A stretch of DNA of 64,000 nucleotides from Hermatobates lingyangjiaoensis (GCA_026182355.1 JAPFBL010000231.1:868001-932000); one strand, 5' to 3'; counted from the first letter of the stretch, positions 36,858-49,887 are shown. Numbers and translations: made by a program. The notes: generated by a model from the letters alone, not told the origin.

Positions 36858-37249
36858 TTCGTTGCATAAAACTAAAGGCAGGAATCTGTATAGTTTACCC
36901 TGATTTATTCCAACAAGGTATGTTTTAATTTTCCCAAGTTTATACTCTAATATTCGAGGAAACTAAATTACTGGCACTGATTTTTTTTTTATTTAATTGG
37001 CCTCCATGAATATGGGAAGTATGTAATTTTTAAGGCCCTTACATTGAAAAGTTTGGAGACCCCTGTTTCAAAGAATTGGAAATCTTGCGATTTGGACCTT
37101 TAATAGCCAAATCAGTTTTGCTAATAACTTGTTACCTATCAGCATGCTAAATAACACTTGTCTTTTTGAAATCAAACGACTTCCAATTATATATAATCAG
37201 TAATGATCATTTTCAAGCGTCTTGTGAAATTTTCTTTAAGAGGATCGTG

Positions 37250-38720
37250 TTTAGTACGTTCATAATACGTTTAATTAATTTTAGAAATTTTATCATTTTC
37301 ATAGTATTAGTCTTTGTATAGTCAAAACATGAACTGTAATGTAGTAAGTTTGATGAATTTGACAAATTTTACCACATTCACATTATTCGTGTGAGAATAG
37401 TGTAAAGGTGAAGAGTAATACAATAAAATTTAAAAAAAATTGTCTTTTTCTTTCATTTCGTAGATTTCCTGTAAGAATATCTATAACGTTAAGAATAATT
37501 CGGTAGGATTGCTCAAATTGATAAATTTTTCTACTTTCATGGAATTGGTATGAGAGTAGTCAAAGTGAGAACAGTAATACTACAGCTTAGCTGTTTTTTT
37601 TATATATATATATATTTTCATAGTAGTCATGTTAGAATAGTCAAAACCACAAAACGAATACGATAAAATTGCTAAATTTGATAAAATTTTTCAGATAAGA
37701 GTTAAGAGTAATGCAATAAATTTTCAAAACAACGTATTTTTTTCAAATTCATAGAAATTCGTTCATAGTCAAAAATTTATGACTAATATGGTAAGATTGC
37801 ATAAATGTATAAATTTTTCAATTTTCATTAAATACTTATGATAATAGTCAAGGCGTGAACAGTAATATTGTACGTGTGCTAAATTTGTTATTTTTTTATA
37901 CTTTCATAGTAGTTTTTGTAAGAATAGTCAAAACAACAAGACAAATACCATAAGTTTGCTAAAGTTGATAAAGTATTTCATTTCCAGAGTTTTTTGTGAA
38001 AATAGTCTATGAGTGAAGAGTATTGCAGTAAATCTTCAAAAGTAATATTTTTTTTTTATTTTCATAGAAGTTAAATGAAAATAGTGAAGAACTGATGACT
38101 AAAATGGTAAGTTTGCTTAAGTTTTTCCTTCTTCTTACTATTTGTCTGAGGGTAACATGTATTTGTCAAAACATGAATAGTAATATAGTCTGTTTGAAGG
38201 ATTTTTTTACATTCATAGTATTCGTGTGAAAATAGAGTAAAGGTGGTGAGTAATAAAATATTTCAAAATTTTATATTTTTCTTTCTGTTCATAGAATTCG
38301 TTTAAGAATATCAATAATTTTAGGACTTAATTTTAAAGACAGGAATTATTTAAGTCAAATTAAATTAAATTAAATCAAATTAAGTTTGCTTAATTTGATA
38401 AATTTTTCCATTTTCATGGAATTGGTCTGAGAGTAGTCAAAGCGTGAACTAATAATAGTGTAGGTTTTGCTGAATTTGATATATTTCTTTATATTTTCAT
38501 AGTAGTCGTGTTGGAACAGTCAAAAGGACAAGACATATAGGATAAGTTTGCAACAATAGATAAAAGTTTGCATTTTCAGGGTTTTTGTGTGAGAATAGTC
38601 GAAGAGTAAAGAGTAATAACTAAATTTTCAAAATAATATATTTTTTTTTATTTTCATAGAAGTTGCATGAAAATAGTCAAAAATTTATGACTGTTGTGGT
38701 AAGTTTTCTCGATACCGATA
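37250..38720. repeat. Diverged satellite, monomer of about 96 bp
   Basis: Repeated blocks of the type CATAG-A-T-G---GAATAGTCAAAA and GGTAAG/TTTGCTAAATTTGATAAA recur about every 96 bp. Closely related variants recur at longer distances, such as 37618 and 38500 (about 880 bp apart), and 37618 and 37906 (288 bp apart). This suggests higher-order units that later drifted. Confidence 0.75.
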
Positions 38721-38724
38721 CTTA

Positions 38725-39135
38725 ATTTGTACTCAATACCGTATGATTGGTCCCAATACCGAGCCCTGTGGGCACCAACGGTCTGCACTTCCGTGGGACA
38801 CTGCTGCACTTCCAATCTTTGATGTTACTCTCCTATTTTTAAAATAATGACTCAACTAATCTTACAATATTTGGGTCTACATTTTCTTCCCTCATTCTGT
38901 TATTATAGCAGGTCTCCAAACATGATCAAACGCACCCTTGATATCGATGAATATACCCATCACGTATTTAGACACACTTGTAGAAAGGACCCTACCCAGT
39001 TCACGCAACGCATTATCAGTTGAATACCCCGCTCTTGAACCAAACTGCTGACCAGTTGATATTTCATCTAATATTGAGGTTAGGGAGGGAAGTATTATTG
39101 TTTCTAGGCCCTTACCAAAGCAATCTAAAAGAGTG
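38725..39135 (-). pseudogene. Non-LTR retrotransposon reverse transcriptase remnant
   Basis: Minus-strand translation gives SILDEISTGQQFGSRAGYST, then VMGIFIDIKGAFDHVW (motif A with its catalytic Asp, about 38960-38916) and, after a decayed stretch with stops, CPQGSVLGPII (motif B, about 38776-38745). The DIKGAFD wording is typical of the R1/LOA group of LINEs. The YADD region is absent: homology stops where the 96-bp satellite begins. Stops and frameshifts make it a relic. Confidence 0.85.
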
Positions 39136-41644
39136 ACTAGGTCTGTAATAACATGCTCTCTTATAATAACAAGGTTACCTAAAAATGTTGGGTGTCATAA
39201 TGTCATTTATTTAGGGTATCCAATAGCCCATCCACAACCAATGACGATAGTAAAGTCGATAATATGCCTCCTTCGTGACATCTACTTTTGCAGTGGTATA
39301 TCCTATATTTACAATAATTATTCTTTGCGTTCGCATGGCTTTAATCCTATTAGTCACTGCTTTAATATATTTTTATCTAAGTGCTGTTTAATCAATCAAT
39401 CGAGTAACATTACCCATTACCAGAATAATGGTAATTATTGTAAATATTCAATTCTAAATTGATATGTATGACAATAAGCTTAAATATAAAGTCTTATCTA
39501 GTATGAACTACAATCATTTTTATAAGATACTTTGATTTTAATTTTACTTAAATTCCAATAAATTTAACATTAGCATAGATACCTAACAACACAAAAATAA
39601 ATAAATATCATTTAACTATTCTTTAAATTAATCAGTGATACTGATTTTCAATGGAATAAATCAGTAATTGATAACTTGATAATTTATTGTAAGATAGGAT
39701 GGTGGACTATCCACAATTGGTTAATAACTTATTAAAACAATTTTTCCTAATTTACTTGATTTTATAATTATTTATTTTCTCTTTCATGATAATAATTAAC
39801 AATTCAGCCTGGTTCTTTCAATCACCCTGTTAGACTTCAGGATTGCTTCATTTGTAAGTCAGGATATTAAAACAAAGTCTCTTTGTAAAGCGGCAAAGAA
39901 ATCTGTTTTAACTTTTGCAATATTACACTCTTTTGTTATAACAAAGTGACGCTTTTCTTCCATATAAATTAAATCTTTTGATTCAACGTAGTTCACTAAA
40001 TGAGTACTCTGGAACAATCAAAAAGTATCTTTTAATAAAAATTAATTAAACTTTTTAATTTCAAGTTACTGTAAAAACTATGTATAGAAATAAGAAAGAT
40101 TGTTAGAAAATAAATATTTTGATATCTATGAGTATCAAAATCCATTTTAGTAAGCGTATTAAGTACAAAATATATAATATACACATTTATAATTTAAACA
40201 AAAAGTTAGTTTAGAATCAACGTTTTAAGGAGTGACTGTAGTACTGTTTTAAAACAGGAGAAATTGTGTGCACTTCTGGCGTTATTATATTATCATAAAG
40301 AAATCCAGTGTTACGAATCACGAAAAGATGATAGCCAAAGATATATGGGATTGAGTCAGTCTATGTATGGTTGATATATGGCTGAGAGGTCTAACCAAGA
40401 GTCTTATCGTCTAAAGTCTAAGCCATCTCAAGTCAGACTTGCAAAAGCTATCTGTATCAGCGGCCAAAGTGGCTTATCGCCAATGCCATTTCACACCAGA
40501 CGCACTAAACTTTTCCATGTGATTACCAAAAATTTAAACAATCGAGTTAGACCTCTGTCATGTTAACAGATCATTCCAAATATGTCTACAGGTGGATATT
40601 AATCAATATTAATATTACTTAATTGTTGTGAACAATAATTTGTACTTGAGATTCCATAAATACTGTGCATTTAATTAATTATATGGTGTGTATTCACAAT
40701 ATATTGCACATTACACTCAACTTAAGTCTACAAAAGCATAGCATCAAAACTTGTTCAGAATCATTTGGGCTTTGGTTTTGTTTTAATGTGAGTGTTGAAA
40801 AGACATTATATTAAACCGATACATAATAAAGAATGGCTTCAATTATTTTAATGTGACTGCATCCATTTTATATTTATAAAAACTTTTAATCATGATTTAG
40901 AACGATCTGACGTGTTATTATTATTAAACTGAATCTCGTATGCACTAAGATGATAATGTTAATGTTAAGGATGGGGGAGACCAAAGACCTGGCAAGTAGG
41001 CCACCACGTGGGCCTTCTTTGCCTGCCTCTCGTGACCTACAGCTACCCTAAGGAAAATCTTCCTGATCTCTCCATAAACATCAGGAGATCATTCCACTCT
41101 AATTTCTTCAATTTTTCTTTCCTAATAGTCCTTGTTCCAAACACATTCAACCTGATTAGACTGAATGCAGGACAGGCACTAAGGTCTTATGTGACGTGCT
41201 GTCATCCCTTAGCTGTTTCTAAATTCAACACAAAAGTTACAAGATTATTATTGAAATTCATAATAATTAATTTATTTATTAATTATTCTTTATTATTTAA
41301 TTAATTTAAATAAGTCATTAGAAAATGATGTATCTCTCACTTTTATTATTCTTATGTATTTTTAATGGAAATTAAGTTACTTAGATATGCTGTGGAATTA
41401 CTTTATTTAAAATAATTTCATTTATTTTATTATTGGTAAACTTTTAGGAAACATTTACAACAGTGCTATAGGAATTTGTTTTGAGTGTTGCATTTTTCGC
41501 AGGGCACCCGAGTTGAATATGTTCAAAATATTTTCTCCGATAACCACTTTTGTTCAAGCATTATTCTTTAAACCGATCCCCTAGCGAGTGATAACGTCAG
41601 TATTTTACCAGTGTTTCGTTTGATTAGTGATTCTACAAATTCTA
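39136..41644. other. Intronic stretch without recognised elements
   Basis: AT-rich; a GC-richer patch at 40970-41200 may be an unrecognised repeat. The short frames at 40378 and 41008 show no known domain. Confidence 0.45.
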
Positions 41645-41877
41645 CATTGGGAGTCCTAAATTTTGCCTAACTGAACTGTATTTCGAGTAGGGATCTTTAA
41701 CGAGTACCTGACATATTATGGCCTGAGAGACTGATGGCTTAACGTCCTCTCCGAGGGACGACATACTCAGATTTATTCACCTTCCGCGTGAATAAATTGA
41801 GGGCTAGGTGGGAGCACCGGACACCGGACCTACCAGCACAGAGGCGACTACGTTAACCACTGAGCTAACATGGCCCC
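41645..41877 (-). repeat. SINE, minus strand, lacking its tail
   Basis: The body and tRNA-like head match the other SINE copies on the minus strand (head at about 41877). The 3' end stops at GGGAGTCC near 41648, so the CCTAA-tailed part is missing. No clear target duplication. Confidence 0.85.
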
Positions 41878-42649
41878 GTTGTTCAAGGCTAATTCGGTAA
41901 GTAAATTTTCTGGTGTAACAGTTCCTACAGAAGTCAATTTATAAAGTCTGATAAGTTATATTACTGAGGTCAAGTAAGCAGTAAGCAGTACAGGTCGGCC
42001 ATCTGAAAATAACGCTTTTCAATAGTTTAGACTGTAAGTTAATATGGATGTAAAAAAATTAATTTCCATCTAATGGCAGTTTAAATGGTAAAACTTAAGG
42101 GCAGATTTTGTATCAAAATTAGAACATTTTTTTCCTAACTGGTATTAAGGGTGTTGAGTTTCTTTACTCAAATTTCTTTCTACAACTAAAGAATCGTTCA
42201 CATCATGGAAATAACAGGTTATAGCTCAGATGATTGTTAAGTTATTCTCGACAAGACAGATGTAGGAATTCCCAAATGTGACTACTGGAGGTCAGCACTG
42301 CTATATACAGTGATGTTAGTTTTCAGGTTCAAATGAAATTTTGAAATTAAAACTCTTCGGGTATTGGTTATAACCTTTTTCATTGAGCTAGAGAACATCA
42401 TAATACAAAATCCTGTTGTGAGTATGAAAGAATATACTCACAACGCAAATGTATTATTATAATGTATGACATAATACTGGTAATATTAAAAATGAATACT
42501 AAAAGGAGTTATGAAAGTAACATTTATGAACAAAACAAATAAAACCTATAAACGTTTACATTACTGAAAGCTTACTTTATCACATGTGAATACAAATTAT
42601 TGGATTGGAATCTACCAGTTACATATTTAATTGCATTAGAAATAATTTA

Positions 42650-44229
42650 ATAATTTATTGAAATAATCTCTTACAGGAGAACATGACCTTTGTTCCAGTA
42701 GCCAGTGGATGTCTTACATACATTTCCTGACCACCTTCTATATTGAATATTTAGGACAAATTTTTCATTTAAAAAAAATACGCCTATTTTTTCTAAAAAA
42801 CACAAGAAAAATCGAAGGAAATATATTGTTTTAAGATCATTTATTTAAGATTATTTAAGATGTAGGATAATTACATTTATATTTCTTCAAAGAATGTTTT
42901 CCATTTTGCATTATGTTTTAAATTTTTGGTGTTTTATAGAATTATTATGCTGGGAATTTTATAGCTTCCTAGTATTTAAGAAAATTACGTTTCTTTCCCT
43001 TTGCCAAAAATCATATATACCAATTTACTCTGAGCAAGTGTTATCTTTTTCGTACGTGCTGTACTCTGTTATAATGTTGCTGTGAGTGTATATTGAGAGA
43101 AGTATATTAGTAATTAGCCTGTGTTACAACCTCAAATGAAAGTCAAACCGGCTATTCAGTATAATTTTAAAAAAAATTTATAGTTTGGAGCTTCTAATTT
43201 TTGAAAATAATAAATAAGAACTATTTAGACTAGCATAGAAAAAAAACTAGATATTGGTCAACAAAAATAACTACTCTTTCTTGAGGAAAGAGTCCATTCC
43301 TCACACTTCAATGTCATAAAAGATACTATAATTCATAAACACAAACAATTTTTTATCTGATATTAAGTTTTGCTCAATGTTACAATATATAGATTAATCA
43401 GAGTATTTTGTGAGACAAATCCATCATACAAACGAAAGCAACAAACATTTATGTTTATCGGGAGTGAATTTTTACATGTAAAAATATTATTCCTCTTATA
43501 ACTCATATAAGTCAATGAGTTATTTAAATTTTTCTAAAAAAATATTGAAACAGTGTAAAAAAATATCAAAAATTCGACAAGTATAGCAGGTAATCAGTTA
43601 GTCCAGGAAAAACAAACAGTTTTTATAGCTTTATTGCTCTTTGCCGTAATTCAAATTTAATGATCTTTTTATAAATTGCTCATTTCTTGTTCCATTTTTC
43701 GTCATATTTTCATGATTTTTTAATCAGTCCTTTAGCGTCAAAAAAAAAAACATTTTTTGAAAACAGAAATCGTACTCTTTGGTGATGTAACTTTGAAAAA
43801 AAAAATTCTCAACTCATCTTTCACATAATGTTCTATTTATAGGCATAGATTCAACTTGATCATTTAAACGATATGGATTGTATCGTTCTTACAAACTTTG
43901 AGATTGAATTATAAGTGAAAATTTTTATATTTCATTGAAAAAAAAAATATTTCCCATTGTTCTAAAATTCTGAATATATTTTTTGTTTATTGCATTTGTA
44001 ACCTCAAAGATAATGCCAAAATTTTAAAACTCTAGAATTAGTAGTTTAGGAGAAAAAAGTGTTTTCTAAAAACCGGTTTTTGGCAAAATATGTGGCTTTC
44101 TCATCATGCATAATTCTTTCCAAACAATAGGGATCATCTACATAATAGGTCCCATTTTTGTGTAACATTTCAACTTCATCCATCAAAGATTCTGGACCGT
44201 AGCGTGGTAACAAGCAATGCTAATATACT

Positions 44230-44266
<37 letters not shown>

Positions 44267-44384
44267 CAGACATCATCAAAAAAACTTCATTAAACGACTT
44301 TCCGGTTCTCAAAACAGGTAATTCCGTCAAAATCTCGAGATTGAAGTTTTTCACGATCACTATACTTTACTTATAGTAAGGTAA
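42650..44384 (-). repeat. Dispersed repeat R, copy 3 (reverse)
   Basis: Minus-strand copy; the head is at 44384 next to an (AC)n run at about 44230-44266 that corresponds to the GT run in the other copies. The region at 43260-43400 is the single-arm counterpart of the palindrome at 33177-33384. Confidence 0.85.
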
Positions 44385-45352
44385 AAATATATGATCAAGC
44401 ATTTATAATTTGAAGTAATTTTTTAACTTAACATTTTGTAATCGCCTACATTTTGATAGATATATTGTTTGAAATGTACTCATAATTAGTTTAGTTACAA
44501 GTATTATGAGAAACAGCAAGCAAGCGAGTATTTATATTCAGTGAAAATGTTTCTACGGTTGACATTACGTAGGGAAGCGTTTTGATGGAAAGTACATTGG
44601 TAGGGTTGGAAAAGATTTTTTTTTTATCAGTCAGCTTTTAAGATTGAAAATGGAGCTAGATGTATGGGAAATGGAAAGTTATTGAATCTAACGTCTAAGT
44701 TCATTTTCCTTCGAATATTATTTTACAGCAGAAAGACTTGGCGTAAAGCAGGAGAGTTTTGAGAATTCCTCAGTCACTGATTACATTAGCTTTATACCAC
44801 TCCACCTTCAATATCACTGCTCTCTGCTCGAAACTTAACCTTTGCCTACAAATATTATGTTAAACAATGAACTCACATCCATCTCTAAATCCTTCCATTA
44901 TAATTCCTCTTATTTTATAAATAAATTTCTGAAGTTCTATTGTATTGTCTAATGACAATGATTGTATTACAATGGCAATTATCCAACCCATGTATCTCTT
45001 TTGGTAAATTAAATAGCAGAAACATTTCAAAATAAATGGAATGTCTTATTTGTACATGTATTTTGTATGATACAAGTGAAATCTAAAATGTATAAATGTT
45101 TTTTTTCTTTTTGTTAAGTAATTAGATACATTATTAGTTGATTATTAAATATTAGTCCATACCAATCAATTGCTTTACTATATATGCAATTGAAAACCAA
45201 AGCGGCTTCCGTGTTACGATCTCCTTAAAAACGTGTTCTTTTCTTCCAAATACTTTACGGCGTTGCAAAGGCAACTGAAAAAGTAACTCTCCCAAGGACA
45301 TGTTAAAAAAAATACTTTGGACACAAAAGAACTTTAGTTGTTTAATCCAAGC

Positions 45353-45374
45353 TTTCGACCTCACTGGTCATCAG
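45353..45374 (-). ncRNA. Hammerhead-like motif, solo
   Basis: Minus-strand CTGATGA (45374-45368), a short CC/GG hairpin and GAAA (45356-45353) followed by GCTTGG. This has the canonical T in the CUGAUGA box, but the helix is short. Activity is inferred only. Confidence 0.35.
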
Positions 45375-45546
45375 CAGGTTTTACGAACAAGAATATTACA
45401 AGAACCATTGTCAAAACTAATGTTCGAATCAAAGAGTTTAAGTACAGAGAGAATAACACAAATAGCTTAACGATAACTGAGAAAATACAAAATAAACAAA
45501 CAATACACAAGTGCTCCTAGTGCTCATCAGGTGAACCAACAATACT

Positions 45547-45783
45547 ATGCCTATTGAACGTAAATTTAGAATTGATATTCCTTGCACTGGGGACAACGAA
45601 CATGTCATTAATCTGACTATTCATGGAAGAGTATTTTTCCTTGATGATCCAAGCCTCCAGGATAAAATGTCAAATATTTTATTTTCTGGATTGACTGGTT
45701 CTAAAAACTACCATCATCATAAGCCTATTAATAAAAACAAACGAGAAATTTCTAGAAGGTCAATATGTTTCAAGACCAGCTGA
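45547..45783 (+). CDS. Uncharacterised open frame
   Basis: 78 codons, hydrophilic, with no domain I recognise and no clear splice sites. It lies just beyond a Penelope-type motif on the other strand and may be a retroelement relic. A chance frame is possible. Confidence 0.15.
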   Translation: MPIERKFRIDIPCTGDNEHVINLTIHGRVFFLDDPSLQDKMSNILFSGLTGSKNYHHHKPINKNKREISRRSICFKTS

Positions 45784-46063
45784 ACAAGTAGAGAGAACAT
45801 TGTTCTCTAATAATAATAATACTTTTTTATGCTAAAAATGGTTTTTAAACTATTCAAATCACTATGAATTATAAACTCATATTGATGTAAATACATAATA
45901 TCCTTTCGTACGTTCACTAGGGTCTTATTAGTAAGTACGGGGTCAGCAGTGAAGTATGAAAAAGCACCTCTGTGCTGCAAACTCTATTGTGGTGACTAAA
46001 TATTTTATAAAGCTATCTAGTATTAGAACAATTAAATTACAGGATATTGTAACTATAGCTTAT

Positions 46064-46405
46064 GGGGGCCAGGCTAGCTCAGTGGTTACGTGCTCACCTC
46101 TGAACAGATAGGACCGGGGTTCAATCCTCACCTGGCCCTCGATTTATTCACGCGGGAGGTGAATAAATCTGAGTACGTCGTCCCTCAGATCCGACGTCGT
46201 CCCTTAATGTCCTTTAAGAAGGACATTAAACCGTCGGTCCCGAGCCTGTACAATGTCAGGTACTCGTTAAAAATCCCTACTCTAAATACATTTGAGTTAG
46301 GCAAAATTTAGGACTCCCAGTGTAGAATCAATCTTCATTGTGTGGTATCACAAAGGACCAATGCTTGGCCTACGTGAGTTCCCTTGTGGGACTGCCACTG
46401 CAACC
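46064..46405 (+). mobile_element. SINE with 14-bp target-site duplication
   Basis: A near-complete plus-strand copy. Box A-like TAGCTCAGTGG is near 46074 and box B-like GGGTTCAATCC near 46116. The body is shared with 17374-17702. The tail is reduced to a single CAACC(TAAC). Flanked by TAACTATAGCTTAT at 46050-46063 and 46406-46419, a perfect duplication that implies fairly recent insertion. Confidence 0.94.
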
Positions 46406-46419
46406 TAACTATAGCTTAT

Positions 46420-47964
46420 CAGGAAGATATCAGTATCTCATAGGCTTTTTTATACACTTTTCATTGCTGATTTCATTGAACGTAGCCGCTCTTTCATATA
46501 GGGGAAACTAGATAGAGTGACGTTTATGACCGATATGTTGCACCTACTATTGAATGCTGATAGTTGATTGTAATAACAATCTCTAGTTGTTTTATTGTAT
46601 GTAGTAACCAAGGCCGGTATTAACATTTTTAAATCAAATGAACGACACACAAAACCATTTTGTCGTCTTACCTACTACTGGTAGACTATCGCCTTCATTA
46701 TGTCAGATAATACTGTCGTCATTGCATCAATTTAATAAGTGTGGGAGTTTTAATTTTCTGTTAATTATTATATAATTAAATTATTATTTAATTTAATTTG
46801 AAAAGTACCTAATAATTTGAAATTTACTAGAAAATTTATTTGAAAATAATTTGAAGTTCTTCTTAAACAGTAGTTTATTCTATATGCGTCAGTTAATTAA
46901 AAAAAAGAAGTATTAAAAACAAGAAATAATCCTGATAAATCCACCTATTCCTTACGATAAATTTATTCTCTCCAATTCACAAAATATGTCCAGCATTTGA
47001 CTTGAATTTTGGTTTTAGCCACAAAATTATCAAATACTAAATACCACACCGTTTAACTTAAACTAAATGCTAATCTACAAAACCTCAGTCTACAATTTTC
47101 CTGATAACACATTAACCACAAGATCGCTCAGATAAATATTTTACCTAATAATAATGTAAACTTGACTATCACCACGAACTAGCATAGTTTTTACCTTCAC
47201 ATATACAATGTTTCTAACATGCTCCTTTGTAGTAAACAAACAAACAAAATTGAAAATGAATAGTTTTAAGTGGTACAAATGTTTTAAATTAATGATGTAT
47301 GCGGTTTTATTTTATATATTTTTTATATCAGCTCTCTAAAAAACATGATTGAATATATAGTTGGTCCTTAAGACTAAAAAATTTGGTAATGCTTAGAGTT
47401 GTTACTAAATTCGCAATTAATGTAGTTAAAGTAAAACTGTCGCTAGTTTCTAACATACTAACAGGTAGAGCAAACCTGATTTAAGGTGCAGAACTCTATG
47501 GAGGTCTCCTCCCAGGACAATCCCAAAACCGTAGCGGCCTGGTGTGCAAAATATCAGCTTGTGGATAGAGATCCTGACATGGCAATGATTTATTTTAGTA
47601 AATATTCTTCTATAAACGAATACTTGAGAAGAGTAGATTATTTTTCATAGTGAAATCTAAATTCTGCGAATTAACTTGATAAATTGAAATTAAATCCCAT
47701 TGAAATTAAAATTGTTTTAATTTAATTCCCATGTCAGCTTAGTTGCAATTAAATTGCAGATACAACAGGAATCAAGCGGTGCAGTTGGTAGAACTCTTTG
47801 CAATATAACGAAGTAGCTAAGACTGATGAATGACAAAGAATTCACGTGGTTCAGCAACATCAGATGCAACATAAACAAAAGTTACAGCAGCAATAGGAAT
47901 AGCGAAATCGACAAATGAATGCGATGACAAGTTATAAAGTTTGGGAACATGATAGTTACTACTA
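46420..47964. other. Intronic stretch
   Basis: AT-rich; the part from about 47480 may belong to the 5' region of the gypsy-like element, but no 5' LTR was found. Confidence 0.45.
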
Positions 47965-48725
47965 CAATTGCCACTGACTTTTTCACCCTTTGATCCTATA
48001 TAATAGTTATAGAAGCTCTATTAAGCCCAATTTTGCACATTTAGTGGAGCTAACACTGTTCCTGACAAGAGAACAGTTTAAGCGTTTCTCACCAACCAGT
48101 CTGCCTCTATTTATAAATTGCTATCAAACCTTGTAGCTCAGCAATTTTCAACAATCGAAGTTATTGTATTAACTGTTGAAATTGCTGCTTTCATGAAACA
48201 ATAATACAATCCTAAGAAATTTATTGTACAAGAAAGGTTCAAGTTTTAAGCGCTATGCAACCTGAGTCAGGTGAAACTATACAGGAACTGCCAGCACGTA
48301 TCAGTCAAGATTTGGCTATATGAAATTTTTCTTTATCTAAGAGTCCTTAGGAAGAAGTTCTATGCTCTCATTTTATTTACTCTGTGAGCAATAAAGCCAT
48401 TCAAAATTCAAGGTTAAGATGATGAAATGGATTTCGACTAGACCATTTCCATTGCATTCGAAACAGAAAACGGTGGAAAAGTAGGAAAAGAAACATCCCA
48501 TGTTAAAGCCATGTAAGAACATAAAACTATGTCGGCCAAAAAGAAAGAACACGATGGACAACTATGCTACACCTAATGTTGGGGACTATGTAATTATAAG
48601 ATTGATTATAAGAATTCCTGTAACTGTTCTGGAAAGACAAATCAGACGAGTGATCACCATCATAAGGTCATTCGGTGCAATTACTATAATTGGACACTAA
48701 AATCAGTTTATCAGAAAAAACTTTT
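47965..48725 (+). pseudogene. Gypsy-like LTR retrotransposon gag remnant
   Basis: Stitched short frames show a gag region of the Ty3/gypsy type: LTFSPFDP near the start, SIYKLLSNL (about 48110), GETIQEL then ARISQDL (about 48270-48320) and FIYSVSNKAIQ (about 48370-48400). Near 48619 there is a decayed zinc knuckle: C-N-C-S-G-K-T-N at a position where a CCHC box is expected, followed by a second Cys-poor box. There are several stops and shifts. Gag packages the element's RNA. No protease, RT or integrase follows; a mariner piece and the LTR come next. Confidence 0.8.
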
Positions 48726-48812
48726 TTAGAAAGATGGTCATTAAATTATTAAGTTTAAGCTGTCTGTTCAAAATGTTAATAAGAATTAAGAATCATTGCC
48801 TTAGCTGGAAGG

Positions 48813-49645
48813 TAATACGAGAGCAGATTGATAAGTCAGTAACTTTTTGAATTTCCCGCGCAGTTACTCCAAATGCAACAGTGCTGCCGTCATCTGTAAT
48901 ATATTAGTGGACAACTATCTAATTATGAGCCAGGTACCACTTGCAGTCGGTGTTTGATAGTCATTCAAAGCAGACAACCTCGTGTATTCTTACGAAAATG
49001 GAAAAAAAGTGAATTTCATGTGGTGATTAGCATTACTTTTTACGTAAAAAATCCATCACTGGAACTAAGGAAAGACTTGATAAATACTACGGGGACTTGG
49101 CACCATCAATTTCAATGGTTAGGAAGTGGTTTACAGAGTTCCGTTGTGGTCGTACCAGCACTAGTGACGCCAAATGTTCAGATCGACCAAAAGAAGTGAT
49201 CACGCCGGAAATCGTCGATAAAATCCTTGAAATGATATTGGATGATAGGAGAATGAAAGTGCGAGAGTTGGTTCATGACGTAGGCATCTCAACTCAACGG
49301 GTACATCATATTTTACACGAATATTTGGACATGAAGAAACTCTCTCCGAAATGGGTGCCGCGATTGCTCACACTTGACCATAAGCGCAATCGTGTGAACA
49401 CTTCAAAAGAGTGTTCAGCGATGTTCAGCCGTAATCCGGACGAATTTTTGCGCCGTTTTGTTACTGTAGACGAAACATGGATCCATCACAACACGCCAGA
49501 GACCAAGAAACAATCGAAACAGTGGGCTGCTGAGGGCGAGCGTGGACCCAAGAAAGCCAAAAGAGTCTGTCAGCCAACAAGATCATGGTCACAGTTTTTT
49601 GAGATGCACATGGTGTCATTGACATCGATTGACTCGAGAGGTAGA
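48813..49645 (+). mobile_element. Mariner element, 3'-truncated
   Basis: Starts at a TA with a terminal repeat-like TACGAGAGCAGATTGATAAG (48816 on) and continues through a transposase gene. The sequence leaves mariner homology soon after the second catalytic block, and no right terminal repeat is present. It lies between gypsy-like gag and a gypsy-like LTR, so it probably inserted in that element before a deletion. Confidence 0.8.
48999..49645 (+). pseudogene. Mariner transposase, frameshifted and truncated
   Basis: An N-terminal helix-turn-helix region (SEFHVVI, then after a one-base loss near 49030 KYYGD and SISMVRKWFTEFR) joins a long frame at 49097-49657. VTVDETWIHH at about 49458-49487 holds the first catalytic Asp of the DDD triad. 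A further frameshift near 49560 moves the second block, DAHGVIDID, into another frame, with stops. The third Asp and the C-terminus are missing. The wording fits the mariner family of the Tc1/mariner superfamily; its transposase would cut and paste at TA. This copy is inactive. Confidence 0.9.
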
Positions 49646-49670
49646 GTGAATTTATAGACCGAGATTCCAT

Positions 49671-49679
49671 AAAGGGAGG
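49671..49679 (+). promoter_or_regulatory. Polypurine tract of LTR element
   Basis: AAAGGGAGG directly precedes the LTR start TGTTATG. Such tracts prime plus-strand synthesis. Confidence 0.65.
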
Positions 49680-49887
49680 TGTTATGACAAATAGAGTTAT
49701 TTTAGATCTATAAAGTGCAGTACTTGAATACAGTTCTTGTAAATGAATACTCGGGACAGGTTAGTTAGTTCTGATTGTGATGTCAGGATTGCTCTGGTTG
49801 ATTTGGTCAATTGATGTATTATTTTAAATAAAGTTCGCTTCGATTTAATGCCTATATCTTCTTGCTTGTAATTGGATTACCTAAACA
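49680..49887 (+). repeat. Probable 3' LTR of gypsy-like element
   Basis: Begins TGTTATGAC after the polypurine tract and contains an AATAAA signal near 49830. The right edge is uncertain: TAAACA at about 49887 is one candidate and ATAACA near 49975 another. No matching 5' LTR was seen in the window. Confidence 0.55.

Larger units (their letters stand above)
36120..37065 (+). mobile_element. hAT-type transposon with decayed transposase
   Basis: 946 bp with ends CAGGGCTCTCCAAACT and AGTTTGGAGACCCCTG. The imperfect 8-bp flanks (TTCTAAAG and TTTCAAAG) fit an old target duplication. The left end includes the CGCGGGCC block common in hAT elements. The right half encodes part of a hAT C-terminal dimerisation region, so this was once an autonomous element. 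Confidence 0.85.

Noticed and set aside
46064..46140. tRNA gene
   Set aside because: Boxes A and B are present, but no cloverleaf was evident and the sequence is the head of a repeated SINE.
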